From Phormidesmis sp963710175 (lineage in GTDB: Bacteria; Cyanobacteriota; Cyanobacteriia; Phormidesmidales; Phormidesmidaceae), in assembly GCA_963710175.1 (NCBI GenBank), contig CAVPZC010000001.1:1054001-1118000 (forward strand): DNA of 64,000 nt, written 5' to 3'. The translations under genes were made by a program, and so were the position numbers. This document shows, one piece after another, positions 26,277 to 35,261 of the stretch (position 1 is its first letter; each line of letters opens with the position of its first letter). The notes beneath the pieces were generated by a model, which was given only the letters and a program-made list of their open reading frames with translations, made no database searches and was not told where the DNA came from.

Positions 26277-26705
26277 GTGAATATTCGCGATGGACGTTTT
26301 CAGGATGCCGCTAAAATAGTTGACCTGTTAGAACAGCTAGGCTACTCCGAAACAGCCCACTTCATTGAAGACAAACTGCTCAAGCTGACATCACATCCTG
26401 ACGCTCTATTGATAGTCGCCGTTGAGGGGTCAGGTAGGTTGCTAGGCTTTGTCTCAGCTCACTTTATCCCTCAGCTAGGCTTAAAAGGAGACTTTTGCCG
26501 AATTAGCTACTTTTGTGTTGATCAGCAGGTCAGGTCTGCTGGCGTTGGTCAGCTGTTAGAAGAAGCCGTAGTCGAAGCCGCTTGTAAAAGAAGCTGCGAT
26601 CGCATTGAAGTCCACTGTCATGCCAGACGTAGCCGCGCTCACAGTTTCTATGCTCGTCGGGGGTATATTGAAGATCCTAAGTATTTATTGAAAAAGCTAT
26701 CTTAG
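26277..26705 (+). CDS. GNAT family N-acetyltransferase
   Basis: About 142 residues with the GNAT fold: NIRDGRFQDAAKIVDLLEQL at the start, the substrate-side strand LLIVAVEGSGRLLGFVSAHF, and the acetyl-CoA motif A in CVDQQVRSAGVGQLLEEAVV (R/Q-x-x-G-x-G/A). Motif B ends SFYARRGYIEDPKYLLKK. The start could be GTG 26277 (MNIRD, the usual beginning) or GTG 26262, which adds five residues; AAGGGAG lies just before 26277, rather close. The acceptor (amino acid, polyamine or protein) is unknown. Confidence 0.85.
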   Translation: MNIRDGRFQDAAKIVDLLEQLGYSETAHFIEDKLLKLTSHPDALLIVAVEGSGRLLGFVSAHFIPQLGLKGDFCRISYFCVDQQVRSAGVGQLLEEAVVEAACKRSCDRIEVHCHARRSRAHSFYARRGYIEDPKYLLKKLS

Positions 26706-26804
26706 CGGTATCGGCTCGCAATCTCCACATGAATCTGAGGCGCTGTGAGAAAATAGAAAAGCGGGCAATCCAGCTCTGCCTTTCATCCTCTGTCAAATTC
26801 GCCT

Positions 26805-28430
26805 ATGCTGCGCCTTACCGAAGTCAAGCTACCTCTCGATCACACTGAGGGAGATTTGCAGACAGCTATCCTCCAAAAGCTCAAGCTCTCTTCAGGCGAT
26901 TTGCAGGGATACAAAGTGTTCAAGCGCAGCTACGATGCTCGTAAGCGCGATGCGATCGCCCTGGTGTACACGCTCGACGTAGAGACGCCCAAGCAAAAGC
27001 AGCTGCTCAAACAGTTCAAAAAAGACAAGCGAATTTTACCCACCCCCGACACAAGCTACTGCCCTGTAGCGCAAGCGCCCGTTGCGATTGCTGATGGCTC
27101 TCGTCCAATTGTGATCGGGCTTGGCCCCTGCGGCATGTTTGCTGGGCTGCTGCTAGCGCAGACGGGGTTTCGGCCCATTATCGTCGAGCGGGGCAAGGCC
27201 GTACACGAGCGCTCGGTCGATACCTTTGGCTTTTGGAGTAAGCGCAAGTTCAACCCCGAATCGAATGCGCAGTTTGGCGAGGGCGGGGCGGGGACATTTT
27301 CCGATGGCAAGCTGTACAGCCGGATAAAAGACAATGATCACCATGGGCGCAAGGTGCTTACAGAGCTGGTTAATCACGGCGCGGTGCCAGAGATTTTGTA
27401 CATTAGTAAGCCGCACATTGGCACTTACCGGCTGGTGAAAATTGTTGAAAGTATGCGCCGTCAGATTACAGCGTTAGGCGGTGAGATTCGTTTTCAAAAT
27501 CGGGTGGAGACTGTCGAGATAGAGGGCACAGGAGAAAACCGTCAGGTGCGGGGAGTGACCCTGGAGAGCGGCGAATTCGTGGAGAGCGATCGCGTCGTTC
27601 TCGCCGTTGGTCACAGCGCCCGTGACACCTTCGAAATGCTCCACCAGCAGGGCGTTTACATCGAGCCTAAGCCCTTTTCGGTGGGCTTTCGCATTGAGCA
27701 TCCGCAGCCGCTAATCGATCAGTTTCGTTTTGGAGAAAAGGCAGGCCATCCCATTCTAGGCGCAGCCGACTATAAGCTCGTGCACCACTGCGCTAACGGG
27801 CGCTCGGTGTATAGCTTTTGTATGTGTCCAGGCGGTCAGGTGGTGGCAGCGACCTCCGAGCCAGGGCGGGTGGTGACCAACGGCATGAGTCAGTATGAGC
27901 GCAGCGGTAAAAACGCCAATAGCGGAATTGTCGTTGGCATTACCCCTGCTGACTACCCGGGTGATGCGCTAGCAGGGATTGCTTTTCAGCGCCAGCTAGA
28001 AGCGCGGGCCTTTGATCTGGGCGGCGGCACTTATGAAGCGCCGGGGCAGCTGGTGGGCGATTTTTTGGCGGGGCGGCCTTCGACAGAGCTAGGTAAGGTG
28101 AAGCCGTCTTATAAGCCGGGCGTGCATTTGGGCGATTTGAGTGAGAGTTTGCCAGACTATGCGATCGCTGCCATCCGCGAAGCCATTCCCGCCTTTGATC
28201 AAAAGCTCAAAGGGTTTGCGATGAATGACGCCTTGCTTACGGGCGTAGAAACAAGAACGTCTTCGCCTATTCGGATTAAGCGCGGCGAAGACTATCAAAG
28301 TCTCAATACCTCAGGGCTGTATCCCGCTGGGGAAGGCGCGGGCTATGCAGGCGGCATCCTCTCAGCGGCGGTAGATGGCATCAAAGTAGCTGAAGCGGTA
28401 GCCCTGAGCCTGGTCAATCGCGGCCAATAG
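26805..28430 (+). CDS. FAD-dependent dehydrogenase, COG2509 type
   Basis: 541 residues. An N-terminal basic domain of about 95 residues (MLRLTEVKLPLDHTEGD ... LKQFKKDKRIL) is typical of COG2509 proteins. Then a Rossmann FAD site IGLGPCGMFAGLLLA, a glycine-rich loop NAQFGEGGAGTFSDGKLYSR, and the C-terminal flavin motif GLYPAGEGAGYAGGILSAA. The family is broadly conserved but biochemically uncharacterised; a dehydrogenase or reductase role is inferred from the fold only. Its end is about 125 bp before the SSADH gene. Confidence 0.85.
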   Translation: MLRLTEVKLPLDHTEGDLQTAILQKLKLSSGDLQGYKVFKRSYDARKRDAIALVYTLDVETPKQKQLLKQFKKDKRILPTPDTSYCPVAQAPVAIADGSRPIVIGLGPCGMFAGLLLAQTGFRPIIVERGKAVHERSVDTFGFWSKRKFNPESNAQFGEGGAGTFSDGKLYSRIKDNDHHGRKVLTELVNHGAVPEILYISKPHIGTYRLVKIVESMRRQITALGGEIRFQNRVETVEIEGTGENRQVRGVTLESGEFVESDRVVLAVGHSARDTFEMLHQQGVYIEPKPFSVGFRIEHPQPLIDQFRFGEKAGHPILGAADYKLVHHCANGRSVYSFCMCPGGQVVAATSEPGRVVTNGMSQYERSGKNANSGIVVGITPADYPGDALAGIAFQRQLEARAFDLGGGTYEAPGQLVGDFLAGRPSTELGKVKPSYKPGVHLGDLSESLPDYAIAAIREAIPAFDQKLKGFAMNDALLTGVETRTSSPIRIKRGEDYQSLNTSGLYPAGEGAGYAGGILSAAVDGIKVAEAVALSLVNRGQ

Positions 28431-28555
28431 TGACAGATGAATAATCTATACGAACCTATACAAACTGCTGGGTTTCTCGTAAATCTAACCGGTTTAGAGA
28501 GACAGTAGAAGCAGTAGCAAACCCTGCAAACAGTGGCAAAGCGAGGAAGGTGACA

Positions 28556-29947
28556 ATGGCGATCGCAAGCATTAATCCGGCAACAGGAGAAACGCTCAAA
28601 ACCTATTCACCGCTGACCGCTGAACAGATTGAGCAGGCGTTAGCTCAGGCTCAGGCGACGTTTGTTGACTACAAGAAGGTGAGTTTTAGCCAGCGCCGTC
28701 AGTGGATGCATCAGGCCGCCGCAGAGCTGACGGAGAAAAAGACCGATTTGGGCAAGCTGATGACCCTGGAGATGGGTAAGACGCTGGCAAGTGCGATCGC
28801 TGAAGTAGAAAAATGTGCCTGGGTGTGCCGCTACTACGCGGACGAAGCCGAAGGGTTTTTGCAAGACGAGCCTGCTACTACTGATGCTAGCGAGAGCTAC
28901 GTGCGATTTTTGCCAATGGGCATACTGCTCGCGGTGATGCCGTGGAATTTCCCCTTTTGGCAAGTGTTTCGGGCGGCAGCTCCGGCCCTGATGACCGGCA
29001 ACCCGATGCTGCTCAAGCACGCCTCTAATGTGCCGCAGTCGGCATTGGCAATCGCTGATATTTTCACCGCCGCTGGTTTCCCTGCTGGAATGTTTCAAAC
29101 CCTGCTGATTGGGGCAGATCAGGTAGAGCCGATTATTGCCGATGAGCGGGTAAAGGCCGTCACGCTGACTGGCAGCGGTCCCGCTGGCGCAGCCGTTGCT
29201 GCTACTGCCGCCCGCCATATCAAAAAAGCAGTGCTGGAGCTGGGGGGCAGCGATCCGTTTATTGTGCTGCCGAGTGCAGATTTGGAGAGGGCGATCGCCA
29301 CTGCCACCACCGCCCGCCTGATGAACAACGGTCAGTCTTGCATCGCCGCCAAACGGTTTATTTTAGTAGGCGATATTGCGGACAGGTTTGAGCGAGGGCT
29401 GGCCGAAAAATTTGCGCAGCAAACCGTGGGCGATCCGCTAGATCCTGAGACTGACATCGGCCCGCTGGCCACGCCTGGCATTGTGGAAGATTTGCACGAG
29501 CAGGTGCAAGCCTGCATTGATCAAGGCGCGACTGTTTTAACTGGGGGCGATCGCACAGCGCTCAAACAGCAGCTACCCGATAGGCTACAGGCTGGCAACT
29601 TTTATCCGCCAACAATTCTGACGGCCATTCCGCCTGGCACTCCGGCTGATCAGGAAGAGTTCTTTGGGCCTGTGGCGCTGGTCTTTCGGGTGCCGGATAT
29701 TGAGGCAGCGATCGCCCTGGCAAATTCCACCGCCTTTGGCTTAGGAGCCAGCGCCTGGACTACCGATGAGGCCGAGCAGCAGCAGCTGATCAACGAGCTA
29801 GAAGCCGGTGCTGTATTCATCAACGGCCTGGTAAAATCCGACCCGCGCTTGCCTTTCGGCGGCATCAAACAATCCGGCTATGGCCGCGAACTCGCCCGCT
29901 ACGGCCTGCTAGAGTTTGTCAATGCTAAAACCGTCTGGGTGAAATGA
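28556..29947 (+). CDS. gabD: Succinate-semialdehyde dehydrogenase (TCA bypass)
   Basis: 463 residues of an NAD(P)-dependent aldehyde dehydrogenase. The catalytic Cys is in NNGQSCIAAKRF, the general base Glu in KKAVLELGGSDPF, and the cofactor loop is around PWNFPFWQVFRAA. The adjacent 2-oxoglutarate decarboxylase makes succinate semialdehyde, which this enzyme oxidises to succinate; in Synechococcus sp. PCC 7002 the orthologous genes (A2771, A2770) are also adjacent. Start: ATG 28556, with GAGGAAGG five bases upstream, preferred over GTG 28550, which lies inside that ribosome site. Only 4 bp separate it from the next gene. Confidence 0.9.
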   Translation: MAIASINPATGETLKTYSPLTAEQIEQALAQAQATFVDYKKVSFSQRRQWMHQAAAELTEKKTDLGKLMTLEMGKTLASAIAEVEKCAWVCRYYADEAEGFLQDEPATTDASESYVRFLPMGILLAVMPWNFPFWQVFRAAAPALMTGNPMLLKHASNVPQSALAIADIFTAAGFPAGMFQTLLIGADQVEPIIADERVKAVTLTGSGPAGAAVAATAARHIKKAVLELGGSDPFIVLPSADLERAIATATTARLMNNGQSCIAAKRFILVGDIADRFERGLAEKFAQQTVGDPLDPETDIGPLATPGIVEDLHEQVQACIDQGATVLTGGDRTALKQQLPDRLQAGNFYPPTILTAIPPGTPADQEEFFGPVALVFRVPDIEAAIALANSTAFGLGASAWTTDEAEQQQLINELEAGAVFINGLVKSDPRLPFGGIKQSGYGRELARYGLLEFVNAKTVWVK

Positions 29948-29951
29948 CCGT

Positions 29952-31622
29952 ATGAACACTGCCGAACTCCTGGTCCGCTGCTTAGAAAATGAAGGCGTGA
30001 AATACATCTTCGGCCTACCTGGAGAAGAAAACCTACAGTTTCTCCAGGCGCTCAAACGCTCTTCTATCCAATTCATCACCACCCGTCATGAGCAGGGCGC
30101 GGCTTTCATGGCCGATGTCTACGGGCGGCTCACCGGCAAAGCGGGCGTCTGCCTTTCTACGCTGGGGCCAGGCGCAACCAACCTGATGACGGGCGTTGCC
30201 GATGCTAACTTAGACCGGGCTCCGCTGGTAGCCATCACCGGTCAGGTGGGCACAGATCGAATGCATATTGAATCTCACCAGTATCTAGACTTGGTGGCTA
30301 TGTTTGCGCCGGTCACCAAGTGGAACAAGCAGATTGTGCGGCCTAGCAATACGCCGGAGATTGTGCGTAAAGCCTTTAAGCTGGCGCAGAGCGAACTTCC
30401 TGGCGCAGTCCATATTGACCTGCCCGAAAATATTGCTGCGATGACGGCTGAAGGAGCCCCCCTGCGGGCCGATCCGCCGACGATTCCGGTGGCGTCTGAA
30501 GAGAATTTGCAGCGGGCGGCGATCGCTATTTCCCAGGCCAGCAACCCGATGATTTTGGTCGGCAACGGGGCGATTCGCAACCGGGCCAGCGCTGCCATCG
30601 CTGACTTTGCAACGGCGCTAAATATTCCAGTGACCAATACCTTTATGAGTAAAGGGGTGGTTGACTATCGAGATGAGCGATCGCTCTGGACCGTTGGCTT
30701 ACAGCAGCGAGACTACATCGCCTGCGCCCTCGATGAGAGCGACCTGATTATCGCCATCGGCTACGACCTAATCGAATACGGCCCTAAAAAGTGGAATCCT
30801 CAGGGCAACCTGCCGATTGTCCATATTGCTGTCACTCCAGCTGAGATTGACAGCAGCTACATTCCCACCGTAGAAGTGCTCGGCGATATCTCCGATGCCC
30901 TTACCGAAATTGGCAAACGCATCCACCGCCTGCAAACCCCAAGTCAGTCAGGCCAGCCGCAGACTATTGGCAAACCCTTCGCCGGTCTCCGCGCCGAAAT
31001 GCAGGCCGACTACGAAAAATACGCCACCGACACCGGCTTTCCCATCAGGCCGCAAAAGCTGCTGTACGACCTGCGCCAGGTGCTCGATCCCGAAGACATT
31101 GTCATTTCCGATGTCGGCGCACACAAAATGTGGATTGCCCGCCACTACCACTGCGCCCGGCCAAATACCTGCCTGATCTCCAATGGGTTTGCCTCAATGG
31201 GCATTGCCATCCCAGGAGCAGTCGCGGCCAAACTCGTACACCCGTCTCGTAAAGTAGTCGCCGTCACCGGAGACGGCGGCTTTATGATGAACTGCCAGGA
31301 GCTAGAAACCGCCCGTCGCATCAGCACCGCCTTTGTCACCATTATCTTCAACGACGGCGGCTACGGCCTGATCGAATGGAAGCAAGAGTCGCACTATCAA
31401 GAGTCTTCTTACATTAAGTTCAACAATCCCGACTTTGTAAAGTTTGCCGAGAGCATGAACCTGAAGGGCTATCGCATCGAGTCGGCAGAAGACTTTGTGC
31501 CTACCCTCAAAGAAGCACTAGAACAAAACGTTCCTACCGTGATTGACTGCCCAATTGACTACCGAGAAAATCTGTTGTTTAGTAAACAGTCCCAAGGGCT
31601 TAGTTGTCGATTGCCAAATTAG
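29952..31622 (+). CDS. 2-Oxoglutarate decarboxylase (acetolactate synthase-like, ThDP)
   Basis: 556 residues with the three-domain ThDP enzyme layout. The N-terminal domain has the cofactor-activating Glu in FITTRHEQGAAFMADVYGR. A central FAD-like domain (HIDLPENI ... NPMILVGNGAIRN) follows. The C-terminal domain has GDGGFMMNCQELETA ... FNDGGYGLIEWKQ for Mg-ThDP binding. Such ORFs were long called acetolactate synthase; the cyanobacterial group that sits next to SSADH was shown to be 2-oxoglutarate decarboxylase (Zhang and Bryant). The tight linkage here supports that assignment. Together the two enzymes replace 2-oxoglutarate dehydrogenase and close the TCA cycle. Confidence 0.9.
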   Translation: MNTAELLVRCLENEGVKYIFGLPGEENLQFLQALKRSSIQFITTRHEQGAAFMADVYGRLTGKAGVCLSTLGPGATNLMTGVADANLDRAPLVAITGQVGTDRMHIESHQYLDLVAMFAPVTKWNKQIVRPSNTPEIVRKAFKLAQSELPGAVHIDLPENIAAMTAEGAPLRADPPTIPVASEENLQRAAIAISQASNPMILVGNGAIRNRASAAIADFATALNIPVTNTFMSKGVVDYRDERSLWTVGLQQRDYIACALDESDLIIAIGYDLIEYGPKKWNPQGNLPIVHIAVTPAEIDSSYIPTVEVLGDISDALTEIGKRIHRLQTPSQSGQPQTIGKPFAGLRAEMQADYEKYATDTGFPIRPQKLLYDLRQVLDPEDIVISDVGAHKMWIARHYHCARPNTCLISNGFASMGIAIPGAVAAKLVHPSRKVVAVTGDGGFMMNCQELETARRISTAFVTIIFNDGGYGLIEWKQESHYQESSYIKFNNPDFVKFAESMNLKGYRIESAEDFVPTLKEALEQNVPTVIDCPIDYRENLLFSKQSQGLSCRLPN

Positions 31623-31644
31623 AGACGTGCAAAAACGGGTAGCG

Positions 31645-32298
31645 CTAATGCAAGGCAGTACTGTTTTGAGCAGCGACCACTTTCAGCTGCTCATAAGACC
31701 AGTCATACTCCATATAAAAGGCGGTTTCCTTGGCTTTCTCTAGCCCTAATAGCTGAGCCACCACATAGAGCGACATATCGATTCCAGCCGAAATACCCCC
31801 TGATAAAACGATGTGGCCGTTGTCAGCAATGCGGGCTTCGGGGTGAACCTGACCGGGTTGGAGCATTTCTGTGAGCTGGGCGATCGCCCCTCGATGAGTC
31901 GTCGCTACCATTCCTTTTAACAAACCAATCCGAGCCAGCAGCAGCGCTCCTGTACACACCGACAGCAGCTTTTCGCTTTTGTGACTACACTGCTCAATCC
32001 AATCGAGCAAGGGCTGGTTATCAATTTCTCTTCGAGTGCCATACGGTGTGCCATCAGCCTGGTAGCCACCGCCGCCCGGCACAATCAAAATGTCAGGCGG
32101 CGGACAGTTGTACAGCGTATAGTGAGCGTTGATGCTCAGCGCATTCCGAGCCAAAATAGTCGCAGACTCAGCAACGGTGTAGACATTGAAGGGGTCGCTG
32201 CCATCTTGCTGCCCTGTGATAGAAAACACTTCAAAAGGACCAGCAAAGTCTAAGACTTCGACATCGTTAAAAATGAGAATGGCAACGTTTTTGGTCAT
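31645..32298 (-). CDS. DJ-1/PfpI family protein (class I amidotransferase-like)
   Basis: 217 residues with the DJ-1/PfpI fold: VAILIFNDVEVLDFAGPFEV at the N-terminus, PPPDILIVPGGGGYQ, and the nucleophile elbow LLSVCTGALLLARIGLLKG with the reactive Cys, followed by TTHRGAIAQL. The end (IVLSGGISAGIDMSLYVV) matches the branch related to isonitrile hydratase and AraC-linked amidotransferase-like domains. I chose the ATG at 32298; an upstream start (32358) would overlap arsM. The gene lies 37 bp after arsM on the same strand, so the two are probably cotranscribed. A link to arsenic or glycation stress is inference. Confidence 0.85.
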   Translation of the reverse strand: MTKNVAILIFNDVEVLDFAGPFEVFSITGQQDGSDPFNVYTVAESATILARNALSINAHYTLYNCPPPDILIVPGGGGYQADGTPYGTRREIDNQPLLDWIEQCSHKSEKLLSVCTGALLLARIGLLKGMVATTHRGAIAQLTEMLQPGQVHPEARIADNGHIVLSGGISAGIDMSLYVVAQLLGLEKAKETAFYMEYDWSYEQLKVVAAQNSTALH

Positions 32299-32335
32299 TG
32301 TTGTCAGCTTATGTTCAGGAAAATAAGAGATCTCT

Positions 32336-33298
32336 TTAGCAGCAGCCACCGCCGTCATAGTACCAGCTGGAGTCGGTGATAATCATATCGTCAGCCGCTG
32401 CTAAGGCATTCGCTGTTTTATCGCAGATAGCTAGCGGCACTCCCGGCTGCAAAATATGACCTGCGCCATCGTCAAAGTAAGATTCGCTACCGGCATAGAC
32501 GGCCATTTTCCCCGTGAAGATACAGGCCCCATCCGCCGGAACGGGCACCTTAAAGGAAACAGAATCCAGGCTCTCTAACATCAGATCTTCGGTCATCTGA
32601 TAGGTTTTCGCATTGAGCAGCCGGTAAGGACGACGCGCCCTAATTTCAACTTGACCAAAGCCCGCATCGACAATCTTTTGGGTATAGCCCTCGTAGGTGA
32701 GCGCCCCCGATAGACACATCGCCCGCAGCCGCTCGTCTGCCTGCAAATGAGCTGGCATCTCCCGAGTAGAGATAGGGTCGCTCATTACCAGACGGCCTCG
32801 GGGCTTAAGCACGCGGTAGGCTTCGGCTAAGGCTTTGGTCAGGTCATCGGGCTCAAAAATATTAAAGAGGCAGTTTTGAGCCACGACGTCTACCGAATTG
32901 TCGGGCATCGGTAGGCTGAAAGCATCGCCTGCTTGAAGGCTGACAAAGCTGGGGTCAAACCAGTCATTTTGCTCAGCGGCGATCACCAAGTTACGCCCAG
33001 CCGCCGCCCGCATAGATTCAACCGGATCAACAGCGACAATGGCACCAGGACGACGCGAAAAATAGGCAAACTGAAGCGCTTCTAACCCGCCACCCACACC
33101 GACATACAGAACCGTCGGGTCACCTGTCAGCTCAGCCGGATGAACGGTTGTGCCGCAGCCATAGTTCATCTCCTGCATCTGGCATGGAACCGTCAGCCCC
33201 GGCATTTTCAAAGGCGTACTCTGCACGCAGCACAGCCCAACCTCAGGGGTTTCAGCAACTTCTGTATAAAAATCGGCAACGGTTTCTAGATAGCTCAA
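32336..33298 (-). CDS. arsM: Arsenite methyltransferase, arsenosugar type
   Basis: 320 residues: an N-terminal Cys pair (EVGLCCVQSTPLKMPGL), a class I SAM-binding core (LYVGVGGGLEALQFA, VDPVESM, LQAGDAFSLPMPDNSVDVV), and the C-terminal end WYYDGGGCC. These features match the cyanobacterial ArsM that methylates As(III) as the first step towards arsenosugars. The free cysteines bind arsenite. The radical SAM partner ArsS is not in the window. The only companion gene is the DJ-1-like gene just downstream. Confidence 0.85.
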   Translation of the reverse strand: MSYLETVADFYTEVAETPEVGLCCVQSTPLKMPGLTVPCQMQEMNYGCGTTVHPAELTGDPTVLYVGVGGGLEALQFAYFSRRPGAIVAVDPVESMRAAAGRNLVIAAEQNDWFDPSFVSLQAGDAFSLPMPDNSVDVVAQNCLFNIFEPDDLTKALAEAYRVLKPRGRLVMSDPISTREMPAHLQADERLRAMCLSGALTYEGYTQKIVDAGFGQVEIRARRPYRLLNAKTYQMTEDLMLESLDSVSFKVPVPADGACIFTGKMAVYAGSESYFDDGAGHILQPGVPLAICDKTANALAAADDMIITDSSWYYDGGGCC

Positions 33299-33519
33299 AG
33301 TGTCCTCGTGGGGAATGCGTCAGTGAATGATAGCGAGCTGTCTAGCAGCACATGCGGTTTTATTTTAGGGTCTATCGCTGAGTTTTGGCTGAGATCTGCC
33401 CATCATCTGGCGCGTCATTAGGTGATTGGGAGGCCGGTCGATATGATTAAAGCAGACAAAGCTTTTTACAGAGGACTGTGCTGGTTTACTTCAAACTAGC
33501 GGATACGGTGGCCGATCTT

Positions 33520-35229
33520 ATGCGAACTCAAACTCTGATAGCTGCTGTGAGTCTGCTTTGGATGCTGAGCGCTTGTCAGACATCGACCACAGTAGACAAC
33601 GATTCAGAGGCTGCCAGCCCTGACGTGGCTGCACCCGATATTAGTCCTGGTCCGGCGCCTCCGAGCACTGAGGCCGATCAAGATGACAGCCGGGCAGTCG
33701 CTGATTGCGATCGCCCCCAGTCTCCCCCTTCTCCGCTGACCGTACCTGCGGGTCAGCCGGTGTTTGAACAGTTTAATTTTCAGCCTGAAGATATGGCGAT
33801 CGCCAACGGCAACGTAGCGGTCAAAACGCCTTACTACACATTCTCTCTTTGCAAAGGCGACGACACCTGGCGAATCACCTCAACTGAGCCCACCACAGAA
33901 GAAGACTTTGATTACGAGCGTTTCTTAGCAGAGCTGGCCAATCCTGCCTATCAAACAATGGAGGTGAGCGGTGAGACTTATGAGTACCGGATACGACTAG
34001 AAGCCGACTGGCTCACCGAGCAGCTAAATTCATCAGCCGATCCAGCCGACCCAGCTGCTGCATCCAACAACGAAGGCGAAGACGCCGTGTACTTTGAGCT
34101 AAAAACGCCTGACGGTGAGACTATCAGCCGCCAGCTTTACACGCTGGCGCAATTGCAGGAGGCTCAGCTCGGTGCCAGCTTAGGGACGCCCAGTATTACC
34201 GGGTCTGTCGTCACGGGGAAGACGGTTTGGTGGGCTGCAACAACCAGCCAGGGAGAAGGGGACGGTGGCTTTGCCAGTTTGCTGCACTACAGTCCCGACA
34301 CGGGCGAGCTAAGCGTGCATCAGCCTGAGGAGATTCAGGGCGATCAGATTACAGCGATCGCCGCTACCGGCAATCCCAAAACGCCGACGCTCTGGCTGGG
34401 CACTCAGCGCGCGGGTGAAGGCAACCCCTATTTACCTGCTAGCGGCCTGGTTGCCTATCAGCCCAAAACCAAAAAGCTCAAAAGCTACACCGTCACCAAC
34501 AGTTCTCTCGTGGGGACAATTCCACATCAGCTGGCGGTCGCCAGCAATTCGCTGTGGGTGGCAACGGGTAATGGCACCTGTCAGGTACGCTGGCAAACCA
34601 TCGATCAGGCTAAAAGCTGGAACTGCTGGCAGTTTACAACCACTGCAAACCTGCCGTCAGACGGCGTAAAAATCTATCCCAGCTTTTTGGCAACCGAACC
34701 CGCCGCCACTCTGAACGAGCCCACAGTAGAAGTGCTCTGGGCCGACCAAGCTCAGCCGGATCAGCCCGATCAGGCTGATACAGAGCCGATTCGATATGAA
34801 GTTGTCTACAAACCGGGGTTTGAGGCGCAGCTTGCTCAGGGCGGCTATCGGGTAGCTAATCCGGTAGCTCAGCGAGCCGTCCGAGGAGAGCCGATTTTTT
34901 GGCCCGGACGGCAGTGGCATTGGGAGGGCGATCGCTTCGTGCGCGGCTTTGATGAAGTCGCCCTAAACCTGGTAGGCGGCGGACCCTACGGCCTGGTTTC
35001 ATCAACAAATGACAACGGCTTGTCGTTTGACCACAGCGCCATCCGAGGCAGCTTTGACCTGCTGAGCCTGAGCCAAGAAGCGACAAAAGTACGCTACTAT
35101 TCGGGCTGGATAGACGGCGCTGACCTGGAGGTTTACCCAAAGATAATCTCAGTAGTTCCCCCCGATAAAGCAGCGCCCAATCCGCTCACTCAGATGGCGG
35201 CTGACTTACCTCAAAATCAAGGGCCGTAA
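33520..35229 (+). CDS. Large lipoprotein, function unknown
   Basis: 569 residues. The N-terminus is a lipoprotein signal (RTQTLIAAVSLLWMLSAC, lipobox LSAC), followed by a low-complexity Asp/Pro/Ala/Ser spacer (about 20-65). The rest is rich in beta structure and has repeats such as TPTLWLGTQRAGEG and NSLWVATGNGTCQVRW, suggestive of a beta-propeller, with many Trp and Gly residues. No enzyme motif is recognisable. I chose ATG 33520 because it directly precedes the signal; an in-frame start at 33478 is less likely. Its end lies 33 bp from the convergent TIR gene. Confidence 0.6.
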   Translation: MRTQTLIAAVSLLWMLSACQTSTTVDNDSEAASPDVAAPDISPGPAPPSTEADQDDSRAVADCDRPQSPPSPLTVPAGQPVFEQFNFQPEDMAIANGNVAVKTPYYTFSLCKGDDTWRITSTEPTTEEDFDYERFLAELANPAYQTMEVSGETYEYRIRLEADWLTEQLNSSADPADPAAASNNEGEDAVYFELKTPDGETISRQLYTLAQLQEAQLGASLGTPSITGSVVTGKTVWWAATTSQGEGDGGFASLLHYSPDTGELSVHQPEEIQGDQITAIAATGNPKTPTLWLGTQRAGEGNPYLPASGLVAYQPKTKKLKSYTVTNSSLVGTIPHQLAVASNSLWVATGNGTCQVRWQTIDQAKSWNCWQFTTTANLPSDGVKIYPSFLATEPAATLNEPTVEVLWADQAQPDQPDQADTEPIRYEVVYKPGFEAQLAQGGYRVANPVAQRAVRGEPIFWPGRQWHWEGDRFVRGFDEVALNLVGGGPYGLVSSTNDNGLSFDHSAIRGSFDLLSLSQEATKVRYYSGWIDGADLEVYPKIISVVPPDKAAPNPLTQMAADLPQNQGP

Positions 35230-35261
35230 CCGTTGTGGATGTGGTTTGAGCGATCGCACCC

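Noticed and set aside
28640..29218. 192-codon antisense frame inside the SSADH gene
   Set aside because: The sense strand has full aldehyde dehydrogenase motifs; the antisense text matches nothing.
29952..31622. Acetolactate synthase (IlvB) as the name for the ThDP enzyme
   Set aside because: No small subunit gene is adjacent and the 4-bp linkage to SSADH fits 2-oxoglutarate decarboxylase.
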